Assembly (NCBI RefSeq): GCF_000761215.1
Contig: NZ_CP009438.1
Span: 3,737,001-3,801,000, forward strand
Direction of reading: 5' to 3'
Source of the DNA: Streptomyces glaucescens
GTDB taxonomy: Bacteria; Actinomycetota; Actinomycetes; Streptomycetales; Streptomycetaceae
Length of the DNA stretch: 64,000 bases
Of this stretch, positions 41,818-50,437 are shown one piece after another (the stretch's first letter is position 1; every line of letters begins with the position of its first letter). The position numbers and the translations under genes were made by a program. A model generated the notes under the pieces. The model was not told the origin of the DNA and ran no database searches. It worked only from the letters and a program-made list of their open reading frames with translations.

Positions 41818-42354
41818 GCGCTCCAGGCTACCGGTGCGGGGTCACGCGTCACGACTCGCTATTCCGCGGCGCGGCTTACGATCCGTTTCGCGGCAATTGC
41901 CCGCTGTGTTCCTCCGGGTCGACGAAAAGGATCCCCGTCCCCGGGACGGGGCACGCCACAGGGCTTGCCGTTGACCGGATTACCTTGTGGAGAGCGGCAC
42001 TTGGCTGCCCCGCGCCCACGCGAATCCACAACTCGGCAAAGTTATCCACAGGCTGTGCGAAAGATCTGTGGATGTCGGAAGCGATCATTCCGAATGGTGC
42101 GGGCGCGGCGAGGAATTCATGATCCGAACCCCCTCCCACCCCACTTTCGAGTGGAAATGCGTCGCCTCAAAGGATTGATCGAAGGAAACAAGTGGACGAA
42201 GCATGACCCGCACCCTCTGCACGGACTTGGCACCCCTGGGGCGATTTGTCGACCGGAAGCCACTTCCGTGTCGACTTGTCCCCAGATCGAGAAGCGGACC
42301 TGTGGATAACTTCTGTGGACAAGGAAGGCCGGCAGGCAGGGTGGGCGGGACTGG
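41818..42354. other. DnaA-box cluster in the serS-pheA intergenic region
   Basis: No gene is seen in these 537 bp, which are markedly less GC-rich than the flanks. Three perfect DnaA boxes are present: TTATCCACA at 42042-42050, TGTGGATAA (reverse strand) at 42301-42309, and TGTGGACAA (reverse strand of TTGTCCACA, the Streptomyces consensus) at 42314-42322. Near matches lie at 42022-42030, 42067-42075 and 42276-42284. The serS promoter must also lie here. No dnaA/dnaN genes are nearby, so this is a DnaA-binding cluster outside oriC. Confidence 0.8.
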
Positions 42355-43287
42355 CTAGAAACGGCCGTCCTGGCAGCGCGCCACCCAGTCCGACGCCTCC
42401 GTGAAGGCCTCGTCCGAGGTGCCCTGCCGCGGCGGCGGCACGTCCGCCGGATCCACCCCCGCGCGCGGGTACGACCCGAGGAAGCGCACCTGGAGGCAGA
42501 TCCGCTTCAGGCCCATCAGCGCCTCGGCGACCCTGCGGTCCGAGATGTGGCCCTCGGCGTCGATGCAGAAGCAGTAGTTGCCGATGCCCGCGCCCGTCGG
42601 CCGGGACTGGAGCAGCATCAGGTTGATGCCCCGGGAGGCGAACTCGCCCAGCAGGTCGCGCAGCGCACCCGGGTGGTCGTCGCGCTGCCACAGCACCACC
42701 GAGGTCTTGTCCGCGCCGGTCGGCGCGGCGGGCCGGGCGGGGCGGCCCACCAGCACGAAGCGGGTCTGGGCGTTCTCCGCGTCGTGGATCTCGGTCTCCA
42801 GTGCCTCCAGGCCGTACCGCCCGGCCGCGAACTCCCCGGCGAACGCCGCGTCGTACCGGCCCTCCTGCACCAGCCGGGCACCGTCCGCGTTGGAGGCGGC
42901 CGACTCCCAGGTGGCGTCCGGGAGGTGCCTCTTGAGCCAGTTGCGCACCTGCGGCTGCGCGGCCGGGTGGGCGGTGACCGTCTTGATGTCGGACAGCTCG
43001 GTGCCGGGGCGGACCAGCAGCGCGAAGGTGATCGACAGCAGCACCTCGCGGTAGATCATCAGCGGCCGGCCCGCCACCAGCTCGTCGAGGGTGGTGGTGA
43101 TACCGCCCTCGACCGAGTTCTCGATCGGCACGAACGCCGCCTCGGCCTCCCCGTTGCGCACCGCGTCCAGCGCGGACTGCACGGACACGTAGGGGATCAG
43201 CTCCCGGGTCGCCGCCTCGGGAAGGGTGCGCAGGGCGACTTCGGTGAAGGTGCCTTCAGGGCCGAGATACGCATAGCTGGCTGGCAT
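42355..43287 (-). CDS. pheA: Prephenate dehydratase
   Basis: A 310-residue enzyme converting prephenate to phenylpyruvate in phenylalanine synthesis. The catalytic domain (about 1-185) opens AYLGPEGTFTEVALRTL, continues VPIENSVEGGITTTLDEL, and ends with the essential Thr-Arg-Phe motif in NAQTRFVLVG. A C-terminal ACT domain (about 200-280) binds Phe for feedback control; GALRDLLGEFASRGINLMLLQSRP corresponds to the GALV and ESRP motifs, with Gln replacing Glu. No chorismate mutase domain is fused. The downstream side is the DnaA-box region. Confidence 0.96.
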   Translation of the reverse strand: MPASYAYLGPEGTFTEVALRTLPEAATRELIPYVSVQSALDAVRNGEAEAAFVPIENSVEGGITTTLDELVAGRPLMIYREVLLSITFALLVRPGTELSDIKTVTAHPAAQPQVRNWLKRHLPDATWESAASNADGARLVQEGRYDAAFAGEFAAGRYGLEALETEIHDAENAQTRFVLVGRPARPAAPTGADKTSVVLWQRDDHPGALRDLLGEFASRGINLMLLQSRPTGAGIGNYCFCIDAEGHISDRRVAEALMGLKRICLQVRFLGSYPRAGVDPADVPPPRQGTSDEAFTEASDWVARCQDGRF

Positions 43288-43371
43288 GTCCTCACCCTAA
43301 TGGGCCCCTGGGCCCGCGGCCCGGGCGTCTCACCAACACCCCACCGGCGGGTGATCCGGATCCGGCCCGGC

Positions 43372-44679
43372 TCAGCCCTCCAGCAGCCGCTGCCCCACGT
43401 ACTCCCCCTCCGCCGCCCCGCCCGGCACCGCGTACAGCCCGCTCGCCTCGTGCCGGACGAACCGCGACAGCGCGTCGCCGCGGTCGAGCTTGCGCTGCAC
43501 CGGCACGAAGCCGCGCAACGGGTCCGCCTGCCAGCAGATGAAGAGCAGCCCGGCGTCGGGCACCCCGTCCGGGTCGATGCCGTCGTGGAAGGAGAAGGGG
43601 CGCCGGAGCATCGCCGCGCCGCCGTTCTGGTCGGGCCGGGTGATCCGGGCGTGGGCGTCGACCGGCACGACCAGGTTGCCCTCGGCGTCCGTCTTCTCCA
43701 GGTCCATCTCGGTGGTCTCGTCACCGCCGGACAGCGGCGCCCCGTCGGACTTGCGGCGTCCGATGACCTCCTCCTGCGCCCTGACCGACAGCCTCTCCCA
43801 GCTGTCGAGGAGCATCCGGATCCGGCGTACGACGGCGTAGGAGCCGTTGGCCATCCAGGCGGGCTCCCCGCCCTCCGGCACGAAGACCCGCTCCTCGAAG
43901 TCGGGCTCGTCCGGCTTGGGGTTGCGGGTGCCGTCGACCTGGCCCATCAGGTTGCGGGCCGTCATGGGGTGCGCGGTGGCGCCCGGTGACCGGTTGAAGC
44001 CGTTCATCTGCCAGCGCACCCGGGCGGCACCGCCCGCGTCCTTCTGGACCGCCCGCAGCGCGTGGAAGGCGACCAGCGCGTCGTCGGCGCCGATCTGCAC
44101 CCACAGGTCACCGTTGCTGCGCGCCTTGTCGAGCTGGTCGGAGGAGAAGTCGGGCAGCGGGTCGAGGGCGGCCGGGCGCTGCTTCTCCAGGCCCGTGCGG
44201 CCGAAGAAGCTGTGTCCGAAGCCGAAGGTGAGCGTGAGGGACGACGGGCCGGCGTCGCGGGCGACACCCGTGTCGTCCTGCCCCGCCGGCTCGCCCGCCA
44301 TCAGCCGCCGGGCCGTCTCCGACCAGCGGCGCAGCAGTGCGGCGGCCTCCTTGCGGCCCGCGCCGGGGACGAGGTCGAAGGCGACGAGATGGCCCCGGGA
44401 CTGCAGGGGGGTGGTGATGCCGGGCTGATGCCTCCCGTGGAACATCACCTCCCCGGCGCCGAGCGAGGTGAGCGGGGTCGCCCCGGACGGCGCCGCGGCG
44501 TGGCCCACGGCACCGCCCGCCGCACCGAGCACCAGCCCGGTGGCGCCGGCGGTGCCGAGCAGCCGGCGGCGCGAGATGCCCTCCCGGGTGCCCGGCCGGG
44601 CACCCGGGAGGGCGTCCGTGCGGGGCGCGCGGGGCGTCCTGGTCTGCGGAACGGACGGGTCAACCGTGTGGTCAGCCAT
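43372..44679 (-). CDS. dtpA: Tat-exported DyP-type heme peroxidase, DtpA-like
   Basis: A 435-residue dye-decolorising peroxidase. A twin-arginine signal, SRRRLLGTAGATGLVLGAAGG, lies at about residues 36-60, so the folded heme enzyme is exported. The DyP signature GQVDGTRNP contains the distal catalytic Asp. The proximal heme His is probably that in VPVDAHARITRP, with a conserved Arg in FVPVQRKL. It is the last gene of an operon with CopC-CopD, PCuAC and Sco genes. In S. lividans the equivalent peroxidase works with the Sco/PCuAC copper route and radical copper oxidase maturation; the same is inferred here. Confidence 0.92.
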   Translation of the reverse strand: MADHTVDPSVPQTRTPRAPRTDALPGARPGTREGISRRRLLGTAGATGLVLGAAGGAVGHAAAPSGATPLTSLGAGEVMFHGRHQPGITTPLQSRGHLVAFDLVPGAGRKEAAALLRRWSETARRLMAGEPAGQDDTGVARDAGPSSLTLTFGFGHSFFGRTGLEKQRPAALDPLPDFSSDQLDKARSNGDLWVQIGADDALVAFHALRAVQKDAGGAARVRWQMNGFNRSPGATAHPMTARNLMGQVDGTRNPKPDEPDFEERVFVPEGGEPAWMANGSYAVVRRIRMLLDSWERLSVRAQEEVIGRRKSDGAPLSGGDETTEMDLEKTDAEGNLVVPVDAHARITRPDQNGGAAMLRRPFSFHDGIDPDGVPDAGLLFICWQADPLRGFVPVQRKLDRGDALSRFVRHEASGLYAVPGGAAEGEYVGQRLLEG

Positions 44680-44689
44680 GATGTGCGGG

Positions 44690-46696
44690 TCAGCCGATCT
44701 GCGTGTTCTTGTCGACGGTCACCTGGTCGATGTCGGAGGTCCGCACGGTCACGGCGATCTTCCACTCGCCCGCCATGGGGATCTGCACTCCGTTCGCCGA
44801 CCAGTGTCCGGTGGTGATGTGGTCGGGGACGACGGGCAGCGGCCCGATGTCCTGCGACTCCAGGGTGAAGGCCACCTTCACCTCGGGGACGTCGAAGGCC
44901 CGGCCGTTGGGCCGCGTCACGAAGATGTGGAGGGCGTTGGCGCCGGTCCGGGCGGGGTCCAGGTCGATCCGGACGACGCCCTTGCCGTCCTGGCCGCCGG
45001 TGTCGAAGGGCATGTCCAGGGTGACGGTCCCGGCCGGGGAGGTCTGCGCCGAGGCCGCCGTGGCCGCCTCGGCCTCCTCCTGGGTGCGGCCCGGCTCGGT
45101 CGAGGTCAGCAGGGTCGTGACGGCCAGCAGCACGACCGCGACCCCCGCCTCGGCGAGCACCGAGCGGCGCAGGCCGGTCCGGGCCGGGTCGGCGTCCCGC
45201 AGCCGCTTGCGCCGCGCGGCGTCGACGGCGGCCCGCTGCCGGGCGAGCTGCGCGGCCCGCTCGGGGGCGACGCCGTCCCCTCGCCCCGTGACCGCCGTGC
45301 CGCCGCCGGCGTCGTCTGCCCCGGTGACCGCCCCAGCGCCGTCGGCGTCCGCCGTGGCCCCGGGGGCGGCCGCGACGCGCTCCGGCTCCCGCTCGGACCC
45401 GGCCGTCGCCGTGTCCGTCAGCCGGCCGGTCCACCGCCGGGAGAACCAGGCGATGCCGACGAGCAGGACCACGAGCCCGGCCTTCAGGCACAGCAGCTGG
45501 CCGTACCGGGTGCCGGTGAGCGCCGACCAGGAGCCGACCTGCCGCCAGGACTGGTAGAGCCCGGTCACGACCAGGACCAGCACACTGCCGAAGGCGAGCT
45601 GCGAGAACCGCCGTACGGCCGTCGTGCCCAGCGGGGCGGTGGCGGGCGCCCGGTGGAGCGCCACCAGCAGCGCGGCCAGCCCGCCGAGCCAGGCCGCGAC
45701 CGCCAGCAGGTGCAGGACGTCCACGGGCATGGCGATCCCCGGCTGGATGCCGGTGGAGGCGTGCTCGGCCATGGCCCAGCTCGCGGCGAGCCCGGCGGCC
45801 ACGACGGCCCCGCCGACGGACAGCCCGAACGCCAGGTCGCGGGCCTCCTTCCCGGCCTCGCCGCCGTCCTCGCCGGCAGCGCCGCCCTCGCCCGGCTCGC
45901 CGTCCTCGCCCTCGGTCCGCTTGGCGTACGCCCCGAACAGCACCGCGACGAACAGTGCCGCCGCGGCGAGCAGCAGCAGCCGGGACACCAGGGCGGCACC
46001 CGTCTTGGTCTGCAGCACCTGCCCCAGCAGCTCCAGGTCGAGAACGTCCCCGGCCTTCCCGGAGGTGGTGTAGGAACCGCGCAGGAGCAGCAGCGCGAGG
46101 GTGGCCGCGGTGAGCGTGACCCAGCCGGAGACGACCAGGCGCTGCACGGCCCGTACGCCCGTACCGCGCGGCCAGCACGCCAGCAGGAACGCGGCGCCGC
46201 CGACGAGCACGATGAAGCCGGCGTACGACGCGTAGCGGCCGACGCCGTAGAGGAACCCGACGGCTCCGCCGCCCGCCGTCGCCTCCGGCACCGTGACGGT
46301 GGTCGCGGAGGGCGCGCCGATGGAGAAGGTGAACGCGCCGACGACGGGGTGGCTGTCCGCCGAGACCACCTGGTAGGACACCGTGTAGGTGCCGTCGGGA
46401 AGCCCCGGCCGCAGCTTCACGGTGTACGTGGCGCCCGTGCCGCGGGCCTCCCCCGTGTCCGCCCGCCCGCCCTTGGGGTCGAGCACCCGCAGCGCGTCGT
46501 CGGAGAGCGCGACCGTCTCGGAGAAGGTGAGCGAGACCTGCTCGGGCGCCTGGTCGACCACCGCCCCCTGCCGGGGGTCGCTGCTGGTGAGCGCGGCGTG
46601 CGCGGAGGCCGGCGCCGCACCGGCGAGGAGCGCGGCGGCGACGGCCAGGAGCAGCAGCACCAGGCTCCGGACGCGCGGGGCGATGGTCTGCGTCAC
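44690..46696 (-). CDS. CopC-CopD fusion protein of the copper operon
   Basis: A 668-residue copper protein with the same plan as the one at 2874-4640. A signal peptide ends at ASAHA, exposing a CopC-type N-terminal His. The CopC sandwich (about 34-130) includes DPRQGAVVDQAPEQVSLTFSETVAL and YTVSYQVVSADSHPVVGAFTFSIG. About nine membrane helices with the CopD core (GIQPGIAMPVDVLHLLAVAAWLGGLAALL) follow, interrupted by a charged loop (EGEDGEPGEGGAAGEDGGEAGKE). A C-terminal sandwich starts near residue 570. It lies 14 nt after the PCuAC stop and 10 nt before the peroxidase start, so it is co-expressed with both. Confidence 0.9.
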   Translation of the reverse strand: MTQTIAPRVRSLVLLLLAVAAALLAGAAPASAHAALTSSDPRQGAVVDQAPEQVSLTFSETVALSDDALRVLDPKGGRADTGEARGTGATYTVKLRPGLPDGTYTVSYQVVSADSHPVVGAFTFSIGAPSATTVTVPEATAGGGAVGFLYGVGRYASYAGFIVLVGGAAFLLACWPRGTGVRAVQRLVVSGWVTLTAATLALLLLRGSYTTSGKAGDVLDLELLGQVLQTKTGAALVSRLLLLAAAALFVAVLFGAYAKRTEGEDGEPGEGGAAGEDGGEAGKEARDLAFGLSVGGAVVAAGLAASWAMAEHASTGIQPGIAMPVDVLHLLAVAAWLGGLAALLVALHRAPATAPLGTTAVRRFSQLAFGSVLVLVVTGLYQSWRQVGSWSALTGTRYGQLLCLKAGLVVLLVGIAWFSRRWTGRLTDTATAGSEREPERVAAAPGATADADGAGAVTGADDAGGGTAVTGRGDGVAPERAAQLARQRAAVDAARRKRLRDADPARTGLRRSVLAEAGVAVVLLAVTTLLTSTEPGRTQEEAEAATAASAQTSPAGTVTLDMPFDTGGQDGKGVVRIDLDPARTGANALHIFVTRPNGRAFDVPEVKVAFTLESQDIGPLPVVPDHITTGHWSANGVQIPMAGEWKIAVTVRTSDIDQVTVDKNTQIG

Positions 46697-46710
46697 GGTG
46701 TTCCCCTCCC

Positions 46711-47199
46711 TCAGTGTCCTGAGTGACCGGTCGCCGGGCGGTACGTCGCCGCCTTCACCGGCATCTCGACCGTGACCGGGCCGGTCCCGGCGAAGTGCAG
46801 TTCGACCTCGACCGTCTCACCCTGCTTCGGCTTGCGGGTCAGCTTCTCGAACATCAGGTGGTTCGCCCCGCTCTCGAACACGAGTGTGCCGTGCGCGGGT
46901 ACCTCGGCGTCCGTCATCTCGCGCATCGCCGAGTCGACGGTCTCGTGCAGGGTGACCTCGCCGAGGTCACTGGTGACCGAGGTCAGCTCGGCCGCCGTAC
47001 CGCCGTCGTTGGTGATGGTCAGGAACCCGGCCGCCATGGACGCGGAGACGGGCTGCGGCATGTAGGCGCCGCTGACGGACAGGTCCGGGGCGGTGTCCCC
47101 GGAGTCCGGGCCGGAGCAGGCCGCGAGGGCGAGCGCCGCCGCCGTCAGCCAGGCGGCGGCCGGTGCCGACCGCCGCGCGCGGCCCGCGGGCCGCCTCAC
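46711..47199 (-). CDS. PCuAC-family copper chaperone lipoprotein (ECuC-like)
   Basis: A 162-residue extracellular copper chaperone. The N-terminus has a lipobox-like LALAACSG (Cys near residue 26), so it is a lipoprotein. The Cu(I)-binding H-M-x(10)-M-x(21)-H-x-M pattern is recognisable: VTLHETVDSAMREM and later ESGANHLMFEKLTRKPKQGETVEV. The GTG at 47197-47199 overlaps the Sco stop (GTGA). In S. lividans the equivalent protein (ECuC) delivers Cu(I) to Sco, and then to cytochrome oxidase or a radical copper oxidase. The same partners are encoded beside it here. Confidence 0.9.
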   Translation of the reverse strand: MRRPAGRARRSAPAAAWLTAAALALAACSGPDSGDTAPDLSVSGAYMPQPVSASMAAGFLTITNDGGTAAELTSVTSDLGEVTLHETVDSAMREMTDAEVPAHGTLVFESGANHLMFEKLTRKPKQGETVEVELHFAGTGPVTVEMPVKAATYRPATGHSGH

Positions 47200-47873
47200 G
47201 GCTTCTGCCCCTCGACCAGCTTGGGCAGGTCCCGGGTGTAGTCGTCGACGGTGGCGTCCTCGCCGTAGAGGACGTACCCGGCGTCGGTCTTCGGCGAGAA
47301 GGCGACGACCTGGGTGCCGTGCATCGAGACGACCTTGCCCTTCTCCTTCTTCGGCGGCTCGATGGAGATGCCGAGGGTGCGGGCGCCCGCCTGGATGGTG
47401 GCGAAGTCGCCGGTGAGGCCGACGGCCTGCGGGTCGATGCCCTTGAGCCAGGAGCCGAGCGCCTGCGGGGTGTCCCGCTCGGGATCGGTGGTGACGAACA
47501 CGATGCGCAGCTCGTCCTGCTGCGCCTCGGGGAGCTGCTTCTTGGCGACGGCGATGTTGCTCATCGTCGACGGGCACACGTCGGGGCAGTTGGTGTAGCC
47601 GAAGTAGATCAGCGTGGGCTTGCCCGCGGTCTCCTTGCGGAGGTCGTACGTCTTGCCGCGGGTGTCCGTGAGCACCAGGTCCGGCTTCTCGAACGGACGG
47701 TCGAGCACGGTGGCGGCCTTGTCGGAGCCGGGCTCCTCGGAGACCACGGCGACCGGCGAGCCGGCGTCGTCCGTGCCGCCGCAGGCCGAGAGGGTCAGGG
47801 ACGCGGCGGCGAGCAGCGCGGCCGCCGCGAGCGTCTTCTTGCGGAGGGGGAGCGTGGAGAACGCAGAGAGCAT
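47196..47873 (-). CDS. Sco/SenC-family copper chaperone lipoprotein
   Basis: A 225-residue thioredoxin-fold copper chaperone. A signal peptide with lipobox LTLSACGG puts it on the outer face of the membrane. The copper ligands are the CPDVC pair (YFGYTNCPDVCPSTMSNI) and the His in VVSMHGTQVVAF about 85 residues later. It would metallate cytochrome c oxidase CuA or assist a secreted copper oxidase. The ATG at 47873 begins the first gene of the sco-PCuAC-CopCD-DyP operon and is separated from the upstream YcnI-like gene by a strong terminator-like hairpin. Confidence 0.92.
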   Translation of the reverse strand: MLSAFSTLPLRKKTLAAAALLAAASLTLSACGGTDDAGSPVAVVSEEPGSDKAATVLDRPFEKPDLVLTDTRGKTYDLRKETAGKPTLIYFGYTNCPDVCPSTMSNIAVAKKQLPEAQQDELRIVFVTTDPERDTPQALGSWLKGIDPQAVGLTGDFATIQAGARTLGISIEPPKKEKGKVVSMHGTQVVAFSPKTDAGYVLYGEDATVDDYTRDLPKLVEGQKP

Positions 47874-47904
47874 GGAGAGTCGTCCTGGATGTGAGTTGCC
47901 CGGC

Positions 47905-47937
47905 GGGTGCCGGGGCCGTACGCGGGCCCCGGCACCC
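47905..47937 (-). terminator. Terminator between the YcnI-like gene and the Sco operon
   Basis: GGGTGCCGGGGCC and GGCCCCGGCACCC pair perfectly over 13 bp around a 7-nt loop. It starts 20 nt after the YcnI-like stop on the - strand and 32 nt before the Sco start codon, so it either ends the former transcript or limits read-through into the copper operon. Confidence 0.85.
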
Positions 47938-47957
47938 ACCGCGAGCGGAAACGGGCC

Positions 47958-48701
47958 TCAGGCGGCGGTGCGCCGGCGGCCGGCCAGCACGCCGTACGCC
48001 ACCCCGGCGGCGCCGACGACGATGCCGACGATGCCGAGGACCCGGGCGGTGGTGTCGGAGGTGTCGCCGGACTCCTCGGAGGCGGTCTCCTGCGCGGCCG
48101 CCTCGGCGTCGTCGGCGGCCTCCTCGGCCGCGTCCGGCGACCCGGAGCCGCCGTGGTGGTCGTCCTCGGCGGCGGACAGGGCCAGCACGGGCGCCGGGCT
48201 CTCCGGCTCTTCCTGGCCCTCCTGCGGCACCTCGATCCAGCGCACGACCTCCTTGTCGGAGTACGTCTGGATCGCCTTGAAGACCAGCTCGTCCGCGTCC
48301 TCGGGGAGCTGGCCGATGGAGACCGGGAACTTCTGGAGGTAGCCGGGCTCGATGCCCTTGCCCTCGGCCGTCCAGGTGATCCTGGAGACGGCCTCCGTGA
48401 TCTTCTCGCCGTGCGACTCGATCGGCTTGTCGAGCGTGGTCTTGTCCACCTTGATCTTCCAGCCGTCGACCGGCACCGGCAGCGCCGAGGTCAGCGGGTG
48501 GTCGGCCGGGAAGCTGACCTCCAGCCGGGTGGTCGAGGCGTCGTCCCGCTCGTTGGGGACCCGGAAGTCGACGACCGCGTAGCCGCCCTTGGCGGCCGTT
48601 CCCTCCGGCTGCACGGTGACGTGTGCGAAGGCGGGCACGGACAGGGCGAGGACGGCCGAGGCGGCGACGGCGCCGGCGGCGGCGATACGGGAAGCCTTCA
48701 T
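47958..48701 (-). CDS. YcnI-like DUF1775 protein, membrane anchored
   Basis: A 247-residue exported protein of the YcnI family (DUF1775). The signal peptide ends at PAFAHV, which exposes the N-terminal His used for Cu(II) binding in YcnI structures. The domain continues GGYAVVDFRVPNERDDASTTRLEVSFPADHPL and ...GWKIKVDKTTLDKP, ITWTAEGKGIEPGYLQKFPVSIG. An acidic Ala/Glu-rich spacer and a C-terminal transmembrane helix (VLGIVGIVVGAAGVAYGVLAG) with an Arg-rich end anchor it. YcnI proteins are copper-handling partners of CopC-CopD proteins; the copper operon follows. ATG 48701 is preferred over an upstream GTG at 48713. Confidence 0.88.
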   Translation of the reverse strand: MKASRIAAAGAVAASAVLALSVPAFAHVTVQPEGTAAKGGYAVVDFRVPNERDDASTTRLEVSFPADHPLTSALPVPVDGWKIKVDKTTLDKPIESHGEKITEAVSRITWTAEGKGIEPGYLQKFPVSIGQLPEDADELVFKAIQTYSDKEVVRWIEVPQEGQEEPESPAPVLALSAAEDDHHGGSGSPDAAEEAADDAEAAAQETASEESGDTSDTTARVLGIVGIVVGAAGVAYGVLAGRRRTAA

Positions 48702-48882
48702 GGCGATGAGCACTCCACTCCGAGTGAGAGGACCGGTGGTCCCGCTGAGGACCGGTGGTCGTTGCTGGGGAGAGATACGCGCGCGTGGCGGCGCACCACC
48801 GTGCAGGACGGGTGCGCACGCGTGCGCGTGCCGCGCGACGGCGGCCCCTCCGCCTCGGGTGGGCAGTGGCGGGCGCGGCGCG

Positions 48883-49689
48883 TCAGGCGGCGAGGAGGAA
48901 CCCGCCGGCCGGCGGGCCGCGCCGGATCACCGTGTGCTGGAGTGCGAGCGTGCGGGGCCCGGGGAACGCGGGCGGTACGGCGCACGGGCGCGGACCGGTG
49001 CGCGGCGCGGCCGGGAGCCCGGCGCACAGCGCGCGCACCAGCGCGAGCGCCGCCCGCAGGGACCGTACGAGCGCCCCGTCGGCGAGGACGTCCGCCGACA
49101 CCCCGAGGATGCGCAGCAGCGCGAGGTCCCCGCGTCGCAGCAGCCAGCCGGCCGCCAGGGCCGCCAGCAGATGGCCGAGCAGCATCGGCACGGAGGGCAG
49201 CAGCGCGGCCGGTGACCCGGCCGCGGTGGACAGCGCGTCCGCCGGCTGGTGGGCGAGGTGCGCGGCCGGATCGATCCGGGCGTCCGCGAGGATCCGCTGC
49301 GCCTGGGCGGGACTGAGGGCCGCGGCGGCCGTGCCGCACACCAGCCGCGCGGCCTGTTCGACCAGCGAGGCGTCCGCCGCCGCGGAGGCCGGCGCCGCCG
49401 TGCCCGCCGTACCGTGCTGCCCCAGCCCGAAGAGCATGTGCAGGACCGTCTGCCCGGCCGCCAGGAGCGCCGCGATCCCCGGCAGCGACCGCTCGCGCCC
49501 GGCGAGCGGCGCGGTGACCAGCACCGCGCCGAGGAATCCCGCGCCCAGCGTCCACAGCGGCACCGCGGCGCAGGACGCGATCGCGTGACCGGCCGCGGCC
49601 AGCACGACGCAGACCGCGGCGAAGACCGCGGCCCGCAGCAGCCGGAGACCGTCTCCGGAACGCGCCGAGCGCTGGTGGGGGGCAGACAT
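48883..49689 (-). CDS. Polytopic membrane protein, unknown
   Basis: A 268-residue Ala-rich integral membrane protein with about five hydrophobic segments (near residues 18-35, 45-62, 68-88, 160-185 and 205-225) and a basic, Pro-rich C-terminus. No enzymatic motif is recognised. Histidines cluster between helices (LGQHG, AHLAHQPADAL) and could bind metal. It sits on the same strand upstream of the YcnI-like gene, as I recall is common in Streptomyces copper loci, so it may belong to copper handling; this is inference. Confidence 0.72.
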   Translation of the reverse strand: MSAPHQRSARSGDGLRLLRAAVFAAVCVVLAAAGHAIASCAAVPLWTLGAGFLGAVLVTAPLAGRERSLPGIAALLAAGQTVLHMLFGLGQHGTAGTAAPASAAADASLVEQAARLVCGTAAAALSPAQAQRILADARIDPAAHLAHQPADALSTAAGSPAALLPSVPMLLGHLLAALAAGWLLRRGDLALLRILGVSADVLADGALVRSLRAALALVRALCAGLPAAPRTGPRPCAVPPAFPGPRTLALQHTVIRRGPPAGGFLLAA

Positions 49690-49908
49690 GGCGGGCTCAT
49701 CATCCCACTGGCCCGGTGGCCGCCGTACGGCAGGTCCGCGAAATCACCGACTGACGCATTCGGCCCCACATACACCGTTTGGCGCTCCCGGCACATCCCC
49801 CGTATGGGCGGCGTCACGCTGACTCAGGGCTTACACGCGGGTGCGCGCGGTAATACGTAACGGTATGTCGAGCCGCGGCCATGAAGCCGGCGCCCAGGAG
49901 GCTGGAGC
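49690..49908. promoter_or_regulatory. Divergent intergenic region left of the anti-sigma-type gene
   Basis: About 220 bp between divergent genes. The segment around 49845-49868 (GGTAATACGTAACGGTATGTC) is AT-rich and may contain the + strand promoter. No operator palindrome stands out. Confidence 0.35.
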
Positions 49909-50343
49909 ATGAGCATCTGGTGGTCACTCCATCTTCGGCGCGATGCCGCGAGCGTTCCGCTCGCCCGGCGCCTGCTGATCGGCACGATGGAGACGGCGGG
50001 CGTCGACCCCGATGTCTCCTACGACCTCTGCGTCGCCCTCACCGAGGCGTGCGCCAACGCCGTGGAGCACGGGGGCGGCCATTCCTGCGGGGGGTACCGG
50101 GTCACCGCCTACCTGGACGGCGAGAAGTGCCGGATCGAGGTGACCGACTCGGGCCCCGGATTCACCACCACGACCCACCCGCGGCCGTCCGACGAGGCCG
50201 AGCACGGCCGCGGCCTGTGCCTCATCCAGGAGCTGGCGGACCACGTCCGCTTCACCAACCAGCCCGGCCGGGGCGGCGCGGTGGTCAGCTTCGACAAGAT
50301 GCTCAAGTGGCGTGCGGACGCGCCGCTGATGACCGCGTCCTGA
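49909..50343 (+). CDS. HATPase_c anti-sigma-factor-type ATP-binding protein
   Basis: A 144-residue GHKL ATPase of the RsbW/SpoIIAB-like group that is abundant in Streptomyces. The N box is VALTEACANAVEHGGG, the G1 box VTDSGPGF, and the G2 region GRGLCLIQELADHVRF. Such proteins bind and phosphorylate anti-anti-sigma factors or hold SigB-type sigma factors. Neither partner is adjacent, although a SpoIIE-like phosphatase lies 2 kb away. A GGAGG site precedes the ATG at 49909, and a strong hairpin follows the stop. Confidence 0.88.
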   Translation: MSIWWSLHLRRDAASVPLARRLLIGTMETAGVDPDVSYDLCVALTEACANAVEHGGGHSCGGYRVTAYLDGEKCRIEVTDSGPGFTTTTHPRPSDEAEHGRGLCLIQELADHVRFTNQPGRGGAVVSFDKMLKWRADAPLMTAS

Positions 50344-50348
50344 GCCCA

Positions 50349-50392
50349 GGTGCCGCGGAGGGCGGCCGTGACCGGCCCCCCTCCGCGGCACC
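50349..50392. terminator. Bidirectional terminator between convergent genes
   Basis: GGTGCCGCGGAGG (50349-50361) and CCTCCGCGGCACC (50380-50392) pair perfectly over 13 bp, with a further internal stem (GGCC/GGCC). It begins 6 nt after the stop of the ATP-binding protein and faces the convergent aminopeptidase gene. Confidence 0.85.
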
Positions 50393-50437
50393 CCCGGCGA
50401 ACGATGGCCGGGCACCCCGCGGCGCCCGGCCCCCGCC

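Noticed and set aside
42022..42322. Chromosomal origin oriC
   Set aside because: DnaA boxes are too few, and dnaA, dnaN and rpmH are absent; the flanks are serS and pheA.
41818..42354. T-box leader for serS
   Set aside because: I could not find the conserved T-box bulge sequence or a specifier hairpin; the conspicuous elements are DnaA boxes.
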